From a virus, in IMG/VR virus record IMGVR_UViG_3300010883_000019, positions 1-64,000 of that record: a stretch of 64,000 nt of DNA. One strand, written 5' to 3'. The notes beneath the pieces are model-generated. The model saw only the letters and a list, made by a program, of their open reading frames with translations. It did not search any database and was not told the origin of the DNA. The translations under genes and the position numbers were made by a program. Every line of letters starts with the position of its first letter. Position 1 is the stretch's first letter. Shown piece after piece: positions 1 to 8,862 of the stretch.

Positions 1-168
1 CTCACCGCCATATAAATCAACATGAGTTATAGGATCTGTTATTTGACCCATAGAATGTTGTAACCACATTGGGTTTATCTTGTGTCTATCATTTAACTGT
101 TGCTTTGTCAAGTAACAAAAGTCGCAAGAGAAGTTACAATAGTAAGTTGGGTTAATTGATAGATTCAT
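1..168 (-). CDS. Radical SAM protein, C-terminus beyond window edge (partial)
   Basis: The reverse strand reads an open frame from the ATG at 168 out of the left edge. About residues 11-18 are CNFSCDFC, the CX3CX2C motif that binds the [4Fe-4S] cluster of radical SAM enzymes, and the last visible residues are YGGE, the GGE SAM-binding motif. It overlaps the end of the next radical SAM gene by 17 bp, so it is the third tandem copy in one operon. Only 56 codons are visible, so the C-terminal domain and substrate are unknown. Confidence 0.8.
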   Translation of the reverse strand, partial: MNLSINPTYYCNFSCDFCYLTKQQLNDRHKINPMWLQHSMGQITDPITHVDLYGGE

Positions 169-1189
169 CGACATAGGGCGTCACTCCATCAGGACTCATA
201 TTATTGGTAGCAAGGATACGAGGTGCTAATGCTTTCATCTGCCTACAATGACCTTCAACAGTACCTTCACGTTTCATATCACGCACAGTTTTCTTACAAC
301 CATTGCAGATTTCAAACATAGGGCATGTGTAACAAGCCATCTTCATTGTCTGAATGTTGGGGTCGTGTTGCAGTGGTGTTTGCAACTTTCCTGCCATCTC
401 AGTTTCGAAGTCGATAGGATAATCCATATCATCTGCAAATGAACCACAAGAGTAGTAATCACCTCCTGGGTTAAATGCACGGATACCTTCATCACACGCT
501 CTATTCTGTGGGCATGATGTAGAAGATCCCCCAAGACGTTTCATCATTTGCTTAGTGTTGAACTCATGATCGGCTAGACCACGGTCATAAATCTCAAGAT
601 ATGTTTCGTAGATCTTGCTTAATTGATACGTAGATCCCTGTACACCAGAAGCCATAGCATAGTTCAACTTACACTCGACGCCCATCTCTTTTGCTAGTTC
701 TACATTCTTAATGGCGAGATGCTCATTCTCTTCTGTAATAACTGCGATAAAATCTGGACGTTCACCTGTATGCTTCAACATGGCATTAGACACCATCCAA
801 AAGTCTGCCTCTGTGAACTCTGAATAATCGCCTTTTAGTCTACCGCCACCATACTGAAATGATGTGGCACAACCAAATCGTTCGTTCTGAAAGATGGGTA
901 ACCACTTCTTAGGTTTCATTAGGAAAGGCCAAAGGTTGGACGTAAAGCTAATGCTTGCTGGGTAATCATGCTCATTAAGGTGGTCAATTAGATCTTGATA
1001 ATACTGTGGCTTGACCATAAGAGGGTCACCACCATTAACAATAATTGTGTTAGTCTCTGGAAACCTTTCTAAGAACCTATAGATATAGCTCAAGTCTAAC
1101 AGACCAACCTCATTGGGATCGATATCTGTTGACGAGCAAAATGTACACTTGAAGTTACACGCTTCGGTTGGCTTTACGATTAAATCCAT
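152..1189 (-). CDS. Radical SAM/SPASM-domain protein
   Basis: 345 aa. The N-terminus carries CNFKCTFC (CX3CX2C) at about residues 11-18 and NGGDP as the SAM-binding GGE-like motif. The C-terminal third is rich in cysteine, including CYTCPMFEICNGC and a later GHC, the layout of a SPASM domain that holds auxiliary Fe-S clusters. Enzymes of this class usually modify peptides or proteins (anaerobic sulfatase-maturase and RiPP-maturase relatives). An AGAGAAG Shine-Dalgarno precedes the ATG, and the gene overlaps its upstream neighbour by 10 bp. No precursor peptide is evident, so the substrate is unknown. Confidence 0.85.
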   Translation of the reverse strand: MDLIVKPTEACNFKCTFCSSTDIDPNEVGLLDLSYIYRFLERFPETNTIIVNGGDPLMVKPQYYQDLIDHLNEHDYPASISFTSNLWPFLMKPKKWLPIFQNERFGCATSFQYGGGRLKGDYSEFTEADFWMVSNAMLKHTGERPDFIAVITEENEHLAIKNVELAKEMGVECKLNYAMASGVQGSTYQLSKIYETYLEIYDRGLADHEFNTKQMMKRLGGSSTSCPQNRACDEGIRAFNPGGDYYSCGSFADDMDYPIDFETEMAGKLQTPLQHDPNIQTMKMACYTCPMFEICNGCKKTVRDMKREGTVEGHCRQMKALAPRILATNNMSPDGVTPYVDESIN

Positions 1190-2211
1190 TTCTTCTCTTT
1201 CGCTAACTTCATCATCAATGTTTTAGGCGCAGGGCACACATCATCCATCCATTGTAACTGATGACAGTCAGAATGGCAATACATAAAGACTGGACATTTG
1301 TAACACCGTTCATCACGTTCATGCTGTTCACAAGATATGATCTCCATACGCTTAGGACTTAATCTTACTTCCTTTGCTGGTGTATCTATATGACCATAAT
1401 GCATGGTTGGTGCGGTGTTAGGACAGCCTGCGACAGTACCGTCTGCATTAATAGTGTGGATCTTTTGTTCGCAATCACGACAGAATGTGCCGATCTGGAA
1501 CTGCCCTTTGTTGAACTTGTCGTAGATGGATCCCATAAAGCCGTTTTCTACAGGGTGATCTTGAGTTTGTTCATGCATCAGCATCCACCAAGCATCTAGT
1601 TCAGAGTTATGAGGAAAGATGTCCGTATTGATTGTGGCATTACCATCATGGGTAAGTCGTTCATAAGAGATCTCAGCAACACCAAGAGACTCCATATAAT
1701 CAGCAATCTCCAACGGTTGTAGTTTAATAACATCCTTAGATACAGAGATAAAGCACTTGACACTATGCCCAAGTCCTGTCAACTGCTTAACATTATTTTC
1801 CCACATCTTCCTTTGATGTTCGTTAGTAAAACGAATATTAGGATCCCATGAGGTGCCGATGTTACCACCTGTAATGATTTCACTAAAGAATGCAAGTTTC
1901 TCTTCGGTAAGCTTAAACACAAGATTTGTTGTGATACCATGAGTTGCACGATCACCCCATTGAGCTTTAGTGATGTCATGGAATTCTCGTAGGTGTGCCA
2001 TGGGCGCAAGCATAGGCTCACCACCATGGTACTCTAAATGGATCTGGTTAGAGCCAGTGTCGAGTTCGTTACACCAATTTGCGGTCTTCACGTGATCAAA
2101 ATAGATCTTACGCCCATTCATACCAGAAGTAAAACAGTGACTGCAATTAAGATTACAAGTTTCAGTAGTCTTTACGTAGATTACCGAATGTGTTTGTGTC
2201 GTTAATGCCAT
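1180..2211 (-). CDS. Radical SAM/SPASM-domain protein (second)
   Basis: 343 aa. It has CNLNCSHC (CX3CX2C) at about residues 19-26, YHGGEPM as the SAM-binding motif, and a cysteine-rich C-terminus with CRDCE, AGCPN and CYKCPVFMYCHSDC, a textbook SPASM pattern. It is related to but clearly different from the neighbouring copy, which suggests separate substrates or steps. Its first 50 nt overlap the end of the cupin gene, so translation is probably coupled. The family normally makes thioether, C-C or formylglycine-type changes in peptides; which one applies here is not visible. Confidence 0.85.
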   Translation of the reverse strand: MALTTQTHSVIYVKTTETCNLNCSHCFTSGMNGRKIYFDHVKTANWCNELDTGSNQIHLEYHGGEPMLAPMAHLREFHDITKAQWGDRATHGITTNLVFKLTEEKLAFFSEIITGGNIGTSWDPNIRFTNEHQRKMWENNVKQLTGLGHSVKCFISVSKDVIKLQPLEIADYMESLGVAEISYERLTHDGNATINTDIFPHNSELDAWWMLMHEQTQDHPVENGFMGSIYDKFNKGQFQIGTFCRDCEQKIHTINADGTVAGCPNTAPTMHYGHIDTPAKEVRLSPKRMEIISCEQHERDERCYKCPVFMYCHSDCHQLQWMDDVCPAPKTLMMKLAKEKKWI

Positions 2212-2626
2212 AGCTTAATGTCAATGCTTTCTCTGAGTTGAGCGCAACGTGTGGTGTGTCTGCGGGAATAAAGATCTTCGTTCCCTTTTCTATCATCACG
2301 TATTGGTCGTCAATTTCCATTATCTTACGCCCATCAAGGCATTCGATATAGATATCTATAGGATCTGTATGTACAGGAAATGAAGGAGCATTTGTAGGAG
2401 CATAGAATATATGGATAGTCCCATCATAAGGTTGGATACGTTCATATCCCTCTACCTTAATCGTATCATCTCCACTAAACCAAAGATCAACCACCTTGCC
2501 CCTATATGCAAATAAATCGTCATGCTCTATGTACTGTTGTTCTCCTCTATTGTTAATAAAGGAGACCGAACAGTCATTAAAACATTCTTCACTCATCAAG
2601 AAGTCGAAGAATTCGTCAAATGTCAT
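2162..2626 (-). CDS. Cupin/JmjC-like protein
   Basis: 154 aa from the ATG at 2626, chosen because it overlaps the preceding stop as TAATG; an in-frame ATG at 2674 would lie inside the upstream gene. The second half reads as a double-stranded beta-helix: an HTD triad near the middle and TPHVALN about 45 residues later give the two histidines and acid expected for a metal site, and FIPADTPH is a typical cupin turn. It may be a 2OG-dependent oxygenase or a small-molecule-binding cupin. It sits inside the radical SAM operon. Confidence 0.65.
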   Translation of the reverse strand: MTFDEFFDFLMSEECFNDCSVSFINNRGEQQYIEHDDLFAYRGKVVDLWFSGDDTIKVEGYERIQPYDGTIHIFYAPTNAPSFPVHTDPIDIYIECLDGRKIMEIDDQYVMIEKGTKIFIPADTPHVALNSEKALTLSYGINDTNTFGNLRKDY

Positions 2627-2910
2627 TATCCACCTATAGACAGTGGAGTAAGCATGCTTGAAGATACTTTCCAAACATTGGGGTTATTACGTTCATTTAC
2701 TATAACTGTTTTCTGATTAACTTTCTTAACAGATCCTGTTACAGTGCTTCCATCACGGCGCATCCAAGAGACAATATCGCCAACACGCAAGGTAGCGTTT
2801 GTGGCATAAGACAGTGAGTTGCGGCGAGATTTGATCGCTTCAACTACACGGTTGATTTCTGAAGCGTCCATACGATTGATTTGGTCAAGTACTGTGTTCA
2901 TCATAGTCAT
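2626..2910 (-). CDS. Small KOW-like protein
   Basis: 94 aa. The C-terminal half (about 40-85) has the short beta-strand pattern of a KOW/SH3-like barrel: LRVGDIVSWMRRDGS, then GSVKKVNQKTVIV. The start at 2910 is preferred over the ATG at 2928 because GAGAG sits 6 nt upstream and because the promoter at 2941-2969 would start RNA only a few bases before 2928. It is the first gene of the minus-strand radical SAM operon. Function unknown; RNA or ribosome binding is only a guess from the fold. Confidence 0.6.
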   Translation of the reverse strand: MTMMNTVLDQINRMDASEINRVVEAIKSRRNSLSYATNATLRVGDIVSWMRRDGSTVTGSVKKVNQKTVIVNERNNPNVWKVSSSMLTPLSIGG

Positions 2911-2940
2911 GTGATTCTCTCTTTTCATTTGTTATACCTA

Positions 2941-2969
2941 TTTCTAGCATACCCGAAACATAGAGTCAA
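2941..2969 (-). promoter_or_regulatory. Sigma70-like promoter for the radical SAM operon
   Basis: On the reverse strand, TTGACT (2964-2969) and TAGAAA (2941-2946) are separated by exactly 17 bp. It reads toward the KOW-cupin-radical SAM genes. Confidence 0.55.
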
Positions 2970-3020
2970 GTGTTATTACTAGTATATATAGATGTATATT
3001 AACATGATGAAAGAAGTGAG

Positions 3021-3581
3021 ATGGATATCCATAATCTATGGCCTACACAGATGGGTCAAGGAAAGTTCGACACCACTGGTTTAGTGGAACATATATTTAG
3101 CACATACAATCTAAACGAACCACCTAGCGATTTGGGTGGATATAACATATTGGATGATAAGAGTGCTGTTATGAGTGCCTTTAATAGTACTGTTAAGAGT
3201 GCTTTTAATGACTACCTAAAGAGTACTATTGATTGCTCTATTGAGGATTGGGACAACTACAAGCTAAAGGGTTGGATCACTGGTCACGGTAAAGACTATT
3301 CAATGACTATTCACAATCATTCGGGAGCACACTTATCTGGCGTGTTCTATATACTAGCAGAAGATCAAAATTCGGGCGGCGACTTGGTGCTACACGATCC
3401 TAGATCTAATGCCAATCGGGGGTATGACGAATATTTCAATCCAATGTTTAACAGACATCATCATCAACCTGAGACAGGAGACTTCTTGATCTTCCCAAGT
3501 TTCGCTTATCACCACGTCAACCCTTACTACTCCGAACTACGGATCTGCGTCCCTGTTGATTTGTATCTCTACAGAGACTAA
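3021..3581 (+). CDS. 2OG-Fe(II) oxygenase (2OG-FeII_Oxy_5 type)
   Basis: 186 aa. It begins with the LWPTQM segment typical of this phage and bacterial family. The core has HNHSGAHLSGVFYI (residues 98-111), GGDLVLHDPR (119-128), and GDFLIFPSFAYHHVNPYYSELR (153-174), giving candidate iron ligands H104, D126 and H164/H165 and the 2-oxoglutarate-binding Arg 174. Such proteins are frequent in marine T4-like phages; substrates are mostly unknown. It faces away from the radical SAM operon and lies 25 bp before the glycosyltransferase/hydroxylase gene, suggesting a shared modification role. Confidence 0.82.
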   Translation: MDIHNLWPTQMGQGKFDTTGLVEHIFSTYNLNEPPSDLGGYNILDDKSAVMSAFNSTVKSAFNDYLKSTIDCSIEDWDNYKLKGWITGHGKDYSMTIHNHSGAHLSGVFYILAEDQNSGGDLVLHDPRSNANRGYDEYFNPMFNRHHHQPETGDFLIFPSFAYHHVNPYYSELRICVPVDLYLYRD

Positions 3582-3606
3582 TATATAACACTGAAAAGGA
3601 ATCATT

Positions 3607-5535
3607 ATGCACAAGCTAGTTATTAATCTAAATCGAAGAACTGACAGAAAAAGATCCTTTATGGGTGAATGTGGTTGGTTGGAAGATTATCAATTCGTAT
3701 TTGCTATTGATGGTCATGACATTGATCACCAACGTATGGTAGACAATGAATTTGGTGTTAATCACAAATGGCGTGATCCATTCAAGAACCGTAGAATTAC
3801 AAAGGGTGAGGTTGGTTGCTTCCTATCACACTATCAGGCGTGGCAGAAAGTAGTTGAACTAAACGAGACTACAATCATCTTCGAAGATGATGTTAAGATC
3901 GACAGATTTAAGTGGAAAGAGAACGAATACCACGAGTGGATGGATGAGCATAATATCGATCTACTATATTTGGGTCACAACGAGAATAACGAAACTGGTG
4001 TCACAGAAGGTGGCAATCAACACCTAGTTAAGCCTTGCTATCCATACAATGGTCATGCATATATGCTAACTGTTAAAATGGCGCATGATCTTATTAATAG
4101 TGGTTTCCACAGAAAGATCATCCCTGTAGATGAGGTCTTGGCTCAGAAGGTAAAGACACATAACGTACAAGCACTCAAAGTAGAGATTGCGACACAGATT
4201 AGTAGAGAAGCTCTTGGATCTGACATTGAGCCACAAAGCCATGACGATTGGTTCCAAAACTTCAATGTTCATGCGGTTACGGTTGGTACGGATAGATCTA
4301 AGTGTGTAGCATTGAATGACAGTGCGGCACTAATGGGATTTGATGTTAAGAACTTGGGCACTAATGTCGATTGGGCTGGTACAGACATGCAAGGCCCTGG
4401 TGGTGGACATAAAGTTAACTTGGTGCGAGACTATCTCGACACCTTGCCCGAAAACGATATTCTTCTATTCACAGATGCATATGACGTATTCTTTACAAAT
4501 AATCTACAAGAAATCGTTAAACGGTATATGGACGCTTCTGTAGAGATCCTATTCGGGGCAGAAGCAAGCTGTTGGCCTGACGAGAGCATGCAAAGCCTAC
4601 ATCCAGAACCCAACCTCTTTCATTACAAATACCTCAACAGTGGACAATACATTGGTAGGGTTGGTGCATTAAAAGACTTCTTTGGAGAACGACTTAACGA
4701 TGATGATGACGATCAGCTATACATGCAACGTGTCTGGCTAAACGATACTACTAAATTCTCTGTAGGGTTGGACTATGAACAATATATCTTCCAAACGCAC
4801 GAGCCAGAAGTAGACGTAGGTAATGAGCTATGGAACCCAATCACGAATACTGTTCCTTGTCTATATCATGGTAACGGTGGGTTTGAGGCTAAAGTAAAGT
4901 TTGATAACCTATGGAGCCAAGTGCACACCAAATACACAAAGGCATTGCCTAAACCTAAAACCGCTTTAGGAACAACTCCACAGTCTCCGATGTTCATCCC
5001 CCATCACGGTAAGGTTGACATGCTTGAAAAGGACATGATGGTTGTGGACTTCATGACACAAAGCCAGTGTGATCGTTTGATTGAAATGGGTGATAACCAC
5101 GGCAAGTGGGCACCTATGCCAGAAGATAAGTTTCCAGCATATGAGATCCGTGTCAAAGAACTAGGATTGTGGAATGAGCTAGAAACCCATTGGAAAGAAC
5201 ATATCGTACCAATCGTAGAGAAGCTTTGGCACCCTATTGAAATGTATGGTATGCGTGATGCATTCGTTATGCGATATTCGGTGGACACTCAAAAGAGTTT
5301 GCCTTTGCACAATGATGCCTCTCTTGTTACAGGATCCGTTAAGCTCAATGATGACTATAAAGGTGCGTCTTTGATCTACCCAAGACAGGGTGTTAACAAC
5401 GATGATGTGCCTTGTGGTAAGATGATTCTGTTTCCGGGCATGGTCACACACGGTCATGAGTGTACAGAACTTGTTTCGGGAACGAAATATAGCTTTACAA
5501 TGTGGACACAACGCTACCCTGGGGATATAAATTAG
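3607..5535 (+). CDS. GT25 - PLOD-type glycosyltransferase - lysyl-hydroxylase-like fusion
   Basis: 642 aa with three regions. Residues ~1-200 resemble glycosyltransferase family 25 (INLNRRTDR start, GEVGCFLSHYQAW, IFEDDV). Residues ~215-445 resemble the glycosyltransferase part of procollagen lysyl hydroxylases (ILLFTDAYDVFF, LNSGQYIG, LYHGNG). Residues ~455-642 are a prolyl/lysyl-hydroxylase-like 2OG-Fe(II) domain with H568, D570 and H615. The usual 2OG-binding Arg is Lys 627 (GTKYS). Known relatives hydroxylate and glycosylate lysines in collagen-like proteins; mimivirus L230 is a viral example. A good Shine-Dalgarno (AAGGA) precedes the ATG. The target may be a virion fibre, but this is inference. 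Confidence 0.8.
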   Translation: MHKLVINLNRRTDRKRSFMGECGWLEDYQFVFAIDGHDIDHQRMVDNEFGVNHKWRDPFKNRRITKGEVGCFLSHYQAWQKVVELNETTIIFEDDVKIDRFKWKENEYHEWMDEHNIDLLYLGHNENNETGVTEGGNQHLVKPCYPYNGHAYMLTVKMAHDLINSGFHRKIIPVDEVLAQKVKTHNVQALKVEIATQISREALGSDIEPQSHDDWFQNFNVHAVTVGTDRSKCVALNDSAALMGFDVKNLGTNVDWAGTDMQGPGGGHKVNLVRDYLDTLPENDILLFTDAYDVFFTNNLQEIVKRYMDASVEILFGAEASCWPDESMQSLHPEPNLFHYKYLNSGQYIGRVGALKDFFGERLNDDDDDQLYMQRVWLNDTTKFSVGLDYEQYIFQTHEPEVDVGNELWNPITNTVPCLYHGNGGFEAKVKFDNLWSQVHTKYTKALPKPKTALGTTPQSPMFIPHHGKVDMLEKDMMVVDFMTQSQCDRLIEMGDNHGKWAPMPEDKFPAYEIRVKELGLWNELETHWKEHIVPIVEKLWHPIEMYGMRDAFVMRYSVDTQKSLPLHNDASLVTGSVKLNDDYKGASLIYPRQGVNNDDVPCGKMILFPGMVTHGHECTELVSGTKYSFTMWTQRYPGDIN

Positions 5536-5543
5536 TATAAATA
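5536..5543 (+). promoter_or_regulatory. T4-type late promoter TATAAATA before gp13
   Basis: Exact TATAAATA begins at the base after the previous stop codon and 32 bp before the gp13 start. It reads into the neck-sheath block. Confidence 0.75.
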
Positions 5544-5574
5544 GAAGTAACGGATTACACATGGGACGAGTTAG

Positions 5575-6327
5575 ATGGCAAAACCGAATTCAAGATCGAC
5601 ATTAATTGACTATGCAAAGCGAAGATTGGGTGAGCCTGTTCTCGAAATTAATGTTGATGAGGATCAAGTAGAAGACAGATTGGACGAAGCTCTTGAATAC
5701 TTTCAAGAGTACCATTCTGATGCGACTAAGACAGTCTATCTAAAGTATCTTATTACGGCAGATGATGTCACTAACAAATATATCCCTATCCCATCCGACT
5801 ATCTATTTGTGAAAAGAGTCCTTCCAATCAATGGTGGGGCTTCTTCTAGCGGAATGTTCTCTTTGGGCTATCAGCTTAGGTTGAACGATCTTGCAGTCAT
5901 GGGTAAGTTCATGGGAGACATGGCATATTATACAATGATGCAACAGCACATTGCTATGATTGACCAAACACTAAACGGAATGCCACAGGTTAATTACTCT
6001 CAATACGAAAGTAAGCTATACATTCATGGCGAGTTTGAAACACAAGATATTAAAGAAGGCCAATACATTATTGTAGAAGGCACTCAACTTGTAGATCCTG
6101 TAGCAAACACATCAGTGTATAACGACAGGTTTGTTAAGGCATACTTTACTGCATTGGTCAAGCAACAATGGGGGCAAAACCTTAGTAAGTTTGAAGGTAT
6201 GCAATTGCCTGGTGGTGTGACGATGAATGGCTTGGCTATACTAGAGGCCGCAAACGCAGAAGTATTGAAACTCGAAGAGGATATGAGACTAGAGCATGAA
6301 CTCCCTGTAGAATTCTTTGTAGGTTAA
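5575..6327 (+). CDS. 13: Neck protein gp13
   Basis: 250 aa. The N-terminal region (LIDYAKRRLGEPVLEINVD, then QVEDRLDEALEYFQEYH) matches the start of T4 gp13, which has LIDYVLRKLGAPVI and an FFQEYH segment. In T4, gp13 and gp14 form the neck that closes the filled head and receives the tail. The protein is shorter than T4 gp13 (about 309 aa). gp14 follows after one base, and a late promoter lies just upstream. Confidence 0.85.
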   Translation: MAKPNSRSTLIDYAKRRLGEPVLEINVDEDQVEDRLDEALEYFQEYHSDATKTVYLKYLITADDVTNKYIPIPSDYLFVKRVLPINGGASSSGMFSLGYQLRLNDLAVMGKFMGDMAYYTMMQQHIAMIDQTLNGMPQVNYSQYESKLYIHGEFETQDIKEGQYIIVEGTQLVDPVANTSVYNDRFVKAYFTALVKQQWGQNLSKFEGMQLPGGVTMNGLAILEAANAEVLKLEEDMRLEHELPVEFFVG

Positions 6328-6328
6328 T

Positions 6329-6922
6329 ATGCGCAATTTATACTTTTCAGATGGTCATAAGTCAGAACAACTTCTTTACGAAGATCTAACAATCGAAGCA
6401 TTGCGGATCTATGGTCAGGACATGTATTACATGCCACGTGATCTAGTGAACGTAGATGATGTGTTTAAAGAAGATCCAGTATCCTCATTCAACTCTAGTT
6501 ACAGACTTGAGATGTATGTGGAGAACAATGATGGGTTTGACGGTGAAGGCGACTTATTCAGTAAGTTTGGTGTAGAGATCAGAGACAGTGTAACACTTGT
6601 CGTAGCCAAAAGGCGTTGGAACCAAACAGTACGTAAGTTTGATAACGAGATTAAGACAGATAGGCCAGCAGAAGGCGATCTTATTTACACCCCATTTGCA
6701 GGCAAACTGTTTCAGATCGTGCACGTTGAGCACGAACAGCCTTTCTATCAGCTAAACAACCTACCAACATATAAGATCCGTTGTGAATTGTTTGAATACA
6801 ATGACGAAGATATTGATACAGGTAATGCGAATATCGATCAAATTGAGATTGATAATGCCTATAGATATGACATTAAAGTTAATCGTGGTAAGACCGCAAC
6901 AGCAACAGCGAGTATTTCATAA
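6329..6922 (+). CDS. 14: Neck protein gp14
   Basis: 197 aa. LYEDLTIEALRIYGQDMYYMPRDLVNVDDVFKED followed by MYVENNDGFDGEGDLFSKFG is the characteristic N-terminal block of T4 gp14 (IAGEDTFYLPRRLANND, ANVDTFEGDGDLFS). It partners gp13 in the head-tail neck. It is shorter than T4 gp14 (about 256 aa), ending in an Ala/Thr-rich tail. The last base is shared with the next start codon (TAATG). Confidence 0.85.
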   Translation: MRNLYFSDGHKSEQLLYEDLTIEALRIYGQDMYYMPRDLVNVDDVFKEDPVSSFNSSYRLEMYVENNDGFDGEGDLFSKFGVEIRDSVTLVVAKRRWNQTVRKFDNEIKTDRPAEGDLIYTPFAGKLFQIVHVEHEQPFYQLNNLPTYKIRCELFEYNDEDIDTGNANIDQIEIDNAYRYDIKVNRGKTATATASIS

Positions 6923-7734
6923 TGTCATTACAAGGTATCACAAGCATTACTCTTACTGACAGTGGTGATCTATACACAACAGTTCCTTCCATAACCTTTT
7001 CGGCACCCACAACAGCCAAGAAACCAGCAAGACTAATCGCTATTTTGAATAGTGGCAGTCTTAACCAAATTAACATCGATAGTGGCGGAAGCTACTATGA
7101 GGATGGATCTACTCCTACTATTACAATTGCATCTAGTGTTGGCACTACGGCAACTGCAACTGCAACAGTTCTAAACGGAAGAGTTAACTCGGTTACTCTA
7201 ACGGATAGTGGTCAAGGATATCAATCTGTACCTGCTGTTACGATTTTAGGTCCAAGTAAGAATGCGACTGACTTTATTGCAGTTGGATACCCAAATCTAG
7301 ACAGTGCTACTAGTAAACTTACTTCAATAACAATTGTGGACAGTGGAGATTTCTATACTTCCCCACCATCTATTCTAATATCAGATCCACAGCTATTCCA
7401 ACCGTTTCTTGTTGGCGAATATGTTAACCAAGACAGCGCATCAGACGGTGGTGTTTTGACAGCCGAAGTTGCGGCATACAATGATAGTAGCGAAATCTTA
7501 TCGCTTATTCATGTTGGTTCGGCAAACAACTTGGGATCATTCGCACTACCATCGACTGGCAAGTATCTCACTGGGCAAAACTCAGGTGCTACTGCTAAGA
7601 TTGTTAGCTCTACGCAGAAAGATACTGTAGATCAACAGAACTTCGAATTTGCTACTGAGATAGAGGACTTCCTAGACTTTAGTGAAGGCAATCCATTTGG
7701 CGAAATCAGTAAAAGCACAGGACTTTCAAGCTAA
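6922..7734 (+). CDS. Beta-repeat structural protein between gp14 and gp15
   Basis: 270 aa, not a T4 neck gene. It has at least four imperfect repeats of the form ITLTDSGxxYxxxPxxxxxxP (about residues 5-27, 52-70, 87-110, 130-155), a pattern seen in phage beta-strand virion proteins. No enzyme motif is visible. TAATG overlaps join it to gp14 and gp15, so it is translated with the neck genes and is probably a neck or collar decoration, or a separated extension of gp14. Function is inferred from position only. Confidence 0.6.
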   Translation: MSLQGITSITLTDSGDLYTTVPSITFSAPTTAKKPARLIAILNSGSLNQINIDSGGSYYEDGSTPTITIASSVGTTATATATVLNGRVNSVTLTDSGQGYQSVPAVTILGPSKNATDFIAVGYPNLDSATSKLTSITIVDSGDFYTSPPSILISDPQLFQPFLVGEYVNQDSASDGGVLTAEVAAYNDSSEILSLIHVGSANNLGSFALPSTGKYLTGQNSGATAKIVSSTQKDTVDQQNFEFATEIEDFLDFSEGNPFGEISKSTGLSS

Positions 7735-8510
7735 TGTTTAATGATTACTTTTATCACGAGAGACTACGTAAAACAGTAGCTATATTCGGTTCGCTCTTTA
7801 CAAAGATCCATGTAATGAGAACGGACAAGAACGGCAAAGTGTTAAGCACAATTCGTGTTCCTTTGGCATACTCTCCTAGATCTAAGTTTCTTCTTAGGTT
7901 ACAACAGGTGGGCGAATTTGGTGTTGACGATTCAGTTGCTATAAAGTTGCCACGCATGACCTTTGAGATGACTTCAATGGCATATGATGCGACACGACAG
8001 TTGTCTAAGACTAACGCTAGACTTCAACAAGCGACAGTAAACGACAACAGTAAACGTGCCAAAGTAAAACAATCAGTTCCCTACATTGTAACATTTTCTC
8101 TTGGGATCTATGCAAATAATCAGGATGATGCTCTACAAATTGTAGAACAGATCATACCAACCTTTGCACCACAATACACTGTGACTATGAGACCGTACAA
8201 AGACTATCCAGATATCAAAGAAGATGTTCCAATTACACTACAATCAGTGGCGTTTGTCAATGAGGGTGAGGGTCAACAAGAACAAAGACAGTCAGTACAA
8301 TATGTAATGGACTTTGAAGTTAAGACTAGCTTCACAGGTGCAATCGATGATGGCGAAGTCATTACTAAGTCTATCATGGAATACGAACTCGAAAAGGGTA
8401 CTAAGGTACTTACGACAACAACAACCCCCACAATAATACCAATGTATGATTCTGACTACGGATTTACTAAGACTTATAATTATGAGGAAATAACGAGCGA
8501 TGACGGATGA
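7734..8510 (+). CDS. 15: Tail sheath stabiliser / tail completion protein gp15
   Basis: 258 aa. The start MFNDYFYHERLRKTVAIFGSLF matches T4 gp15 (MFGYFYNSSFRRYATLMGDLF), and IRVPLAYSPRSKFLLRL corresponds to the following IRVPITYASKEHF block. gp15 forms the hexameric ring at the head-proximal end of the tail and binds gp3, gp18 and the neck. Length is close to T4 (272 aa). Confidence 0.85.
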   Translation: MFNDYFYHERLRKTVAIFGSLFTKIHVMRTDKNGKVLSTIRVPLAYSPRSKFLLRLQQVGEFGVDDSVAIKLPRMTFEMTSMAYDATRQLSKTNARLQQATVNDNSKRAKVKQSVPYIVTFSLGIYANNQDDALQIVEQIIPTFAPQYTVTMRPYKDYPDIKEDVPITLQSVAFVNEGEGQQEQRQSVQYVMDFEVKTSFTGAIDDGEVITKSIMEYELEKGTKVLTTTTTPTIIPMYDSDYGFTKTYNYEEITSDDG

Positions 8511-8862
8511 GACTAATATCAAGAGTGATTATGATAAGTCACGAGAGACATATTACGATCTGATCGAAAAGGGACAAGATGCCTTAAGCATGATGATGGA
8601 AGTTGCACGAGAAAGTGAACATCCACGTGCCTATGAGGTGTTGTCTGGTATGATCAAGAACGTTGCTGATGTTAACGACAAGCTTATGGATCTTAATAAG
8701 AAGAATAAAGATATTCAGAAGAGTGATGCTCCAGCTATTGAAAGTGCTGGAACAACCAATAACAATGTCTTTATCGGATCTAGTACAGATCTTCAACGTA
8801 TGTTACAGGATGTCAAAGAATTACCCACAGAAGTGATTGACATTACGCCTGATGGTGAATAA
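8500..8862 (+). CDS. 16: Terminase small subunit gp16
   Basis: 120 aa, overlapping gp15 by 11 nt. Its position directly before the large terminase and the helical segment SEHPRAYEVLSGMIKNVADVNDKLMDLNKK match the gp16 family (T4 gp16 is 164 aa). gp16 recognises DNA and stimulates the gp17 packaging motor. The C-terminus is low in complexity around residues 75-95. Confidence 0.8.
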   Translation: MTDETNIKSDYDKSRETYYDLIEKGQDALSMMMEVARESEHPRAYEVLSGMIKNVADVNDKLMDLNKKNKDIQKSDAPAIESAGTTNNNVFIGSSTDLQRMLQDVKELPTEVIDITPDGE

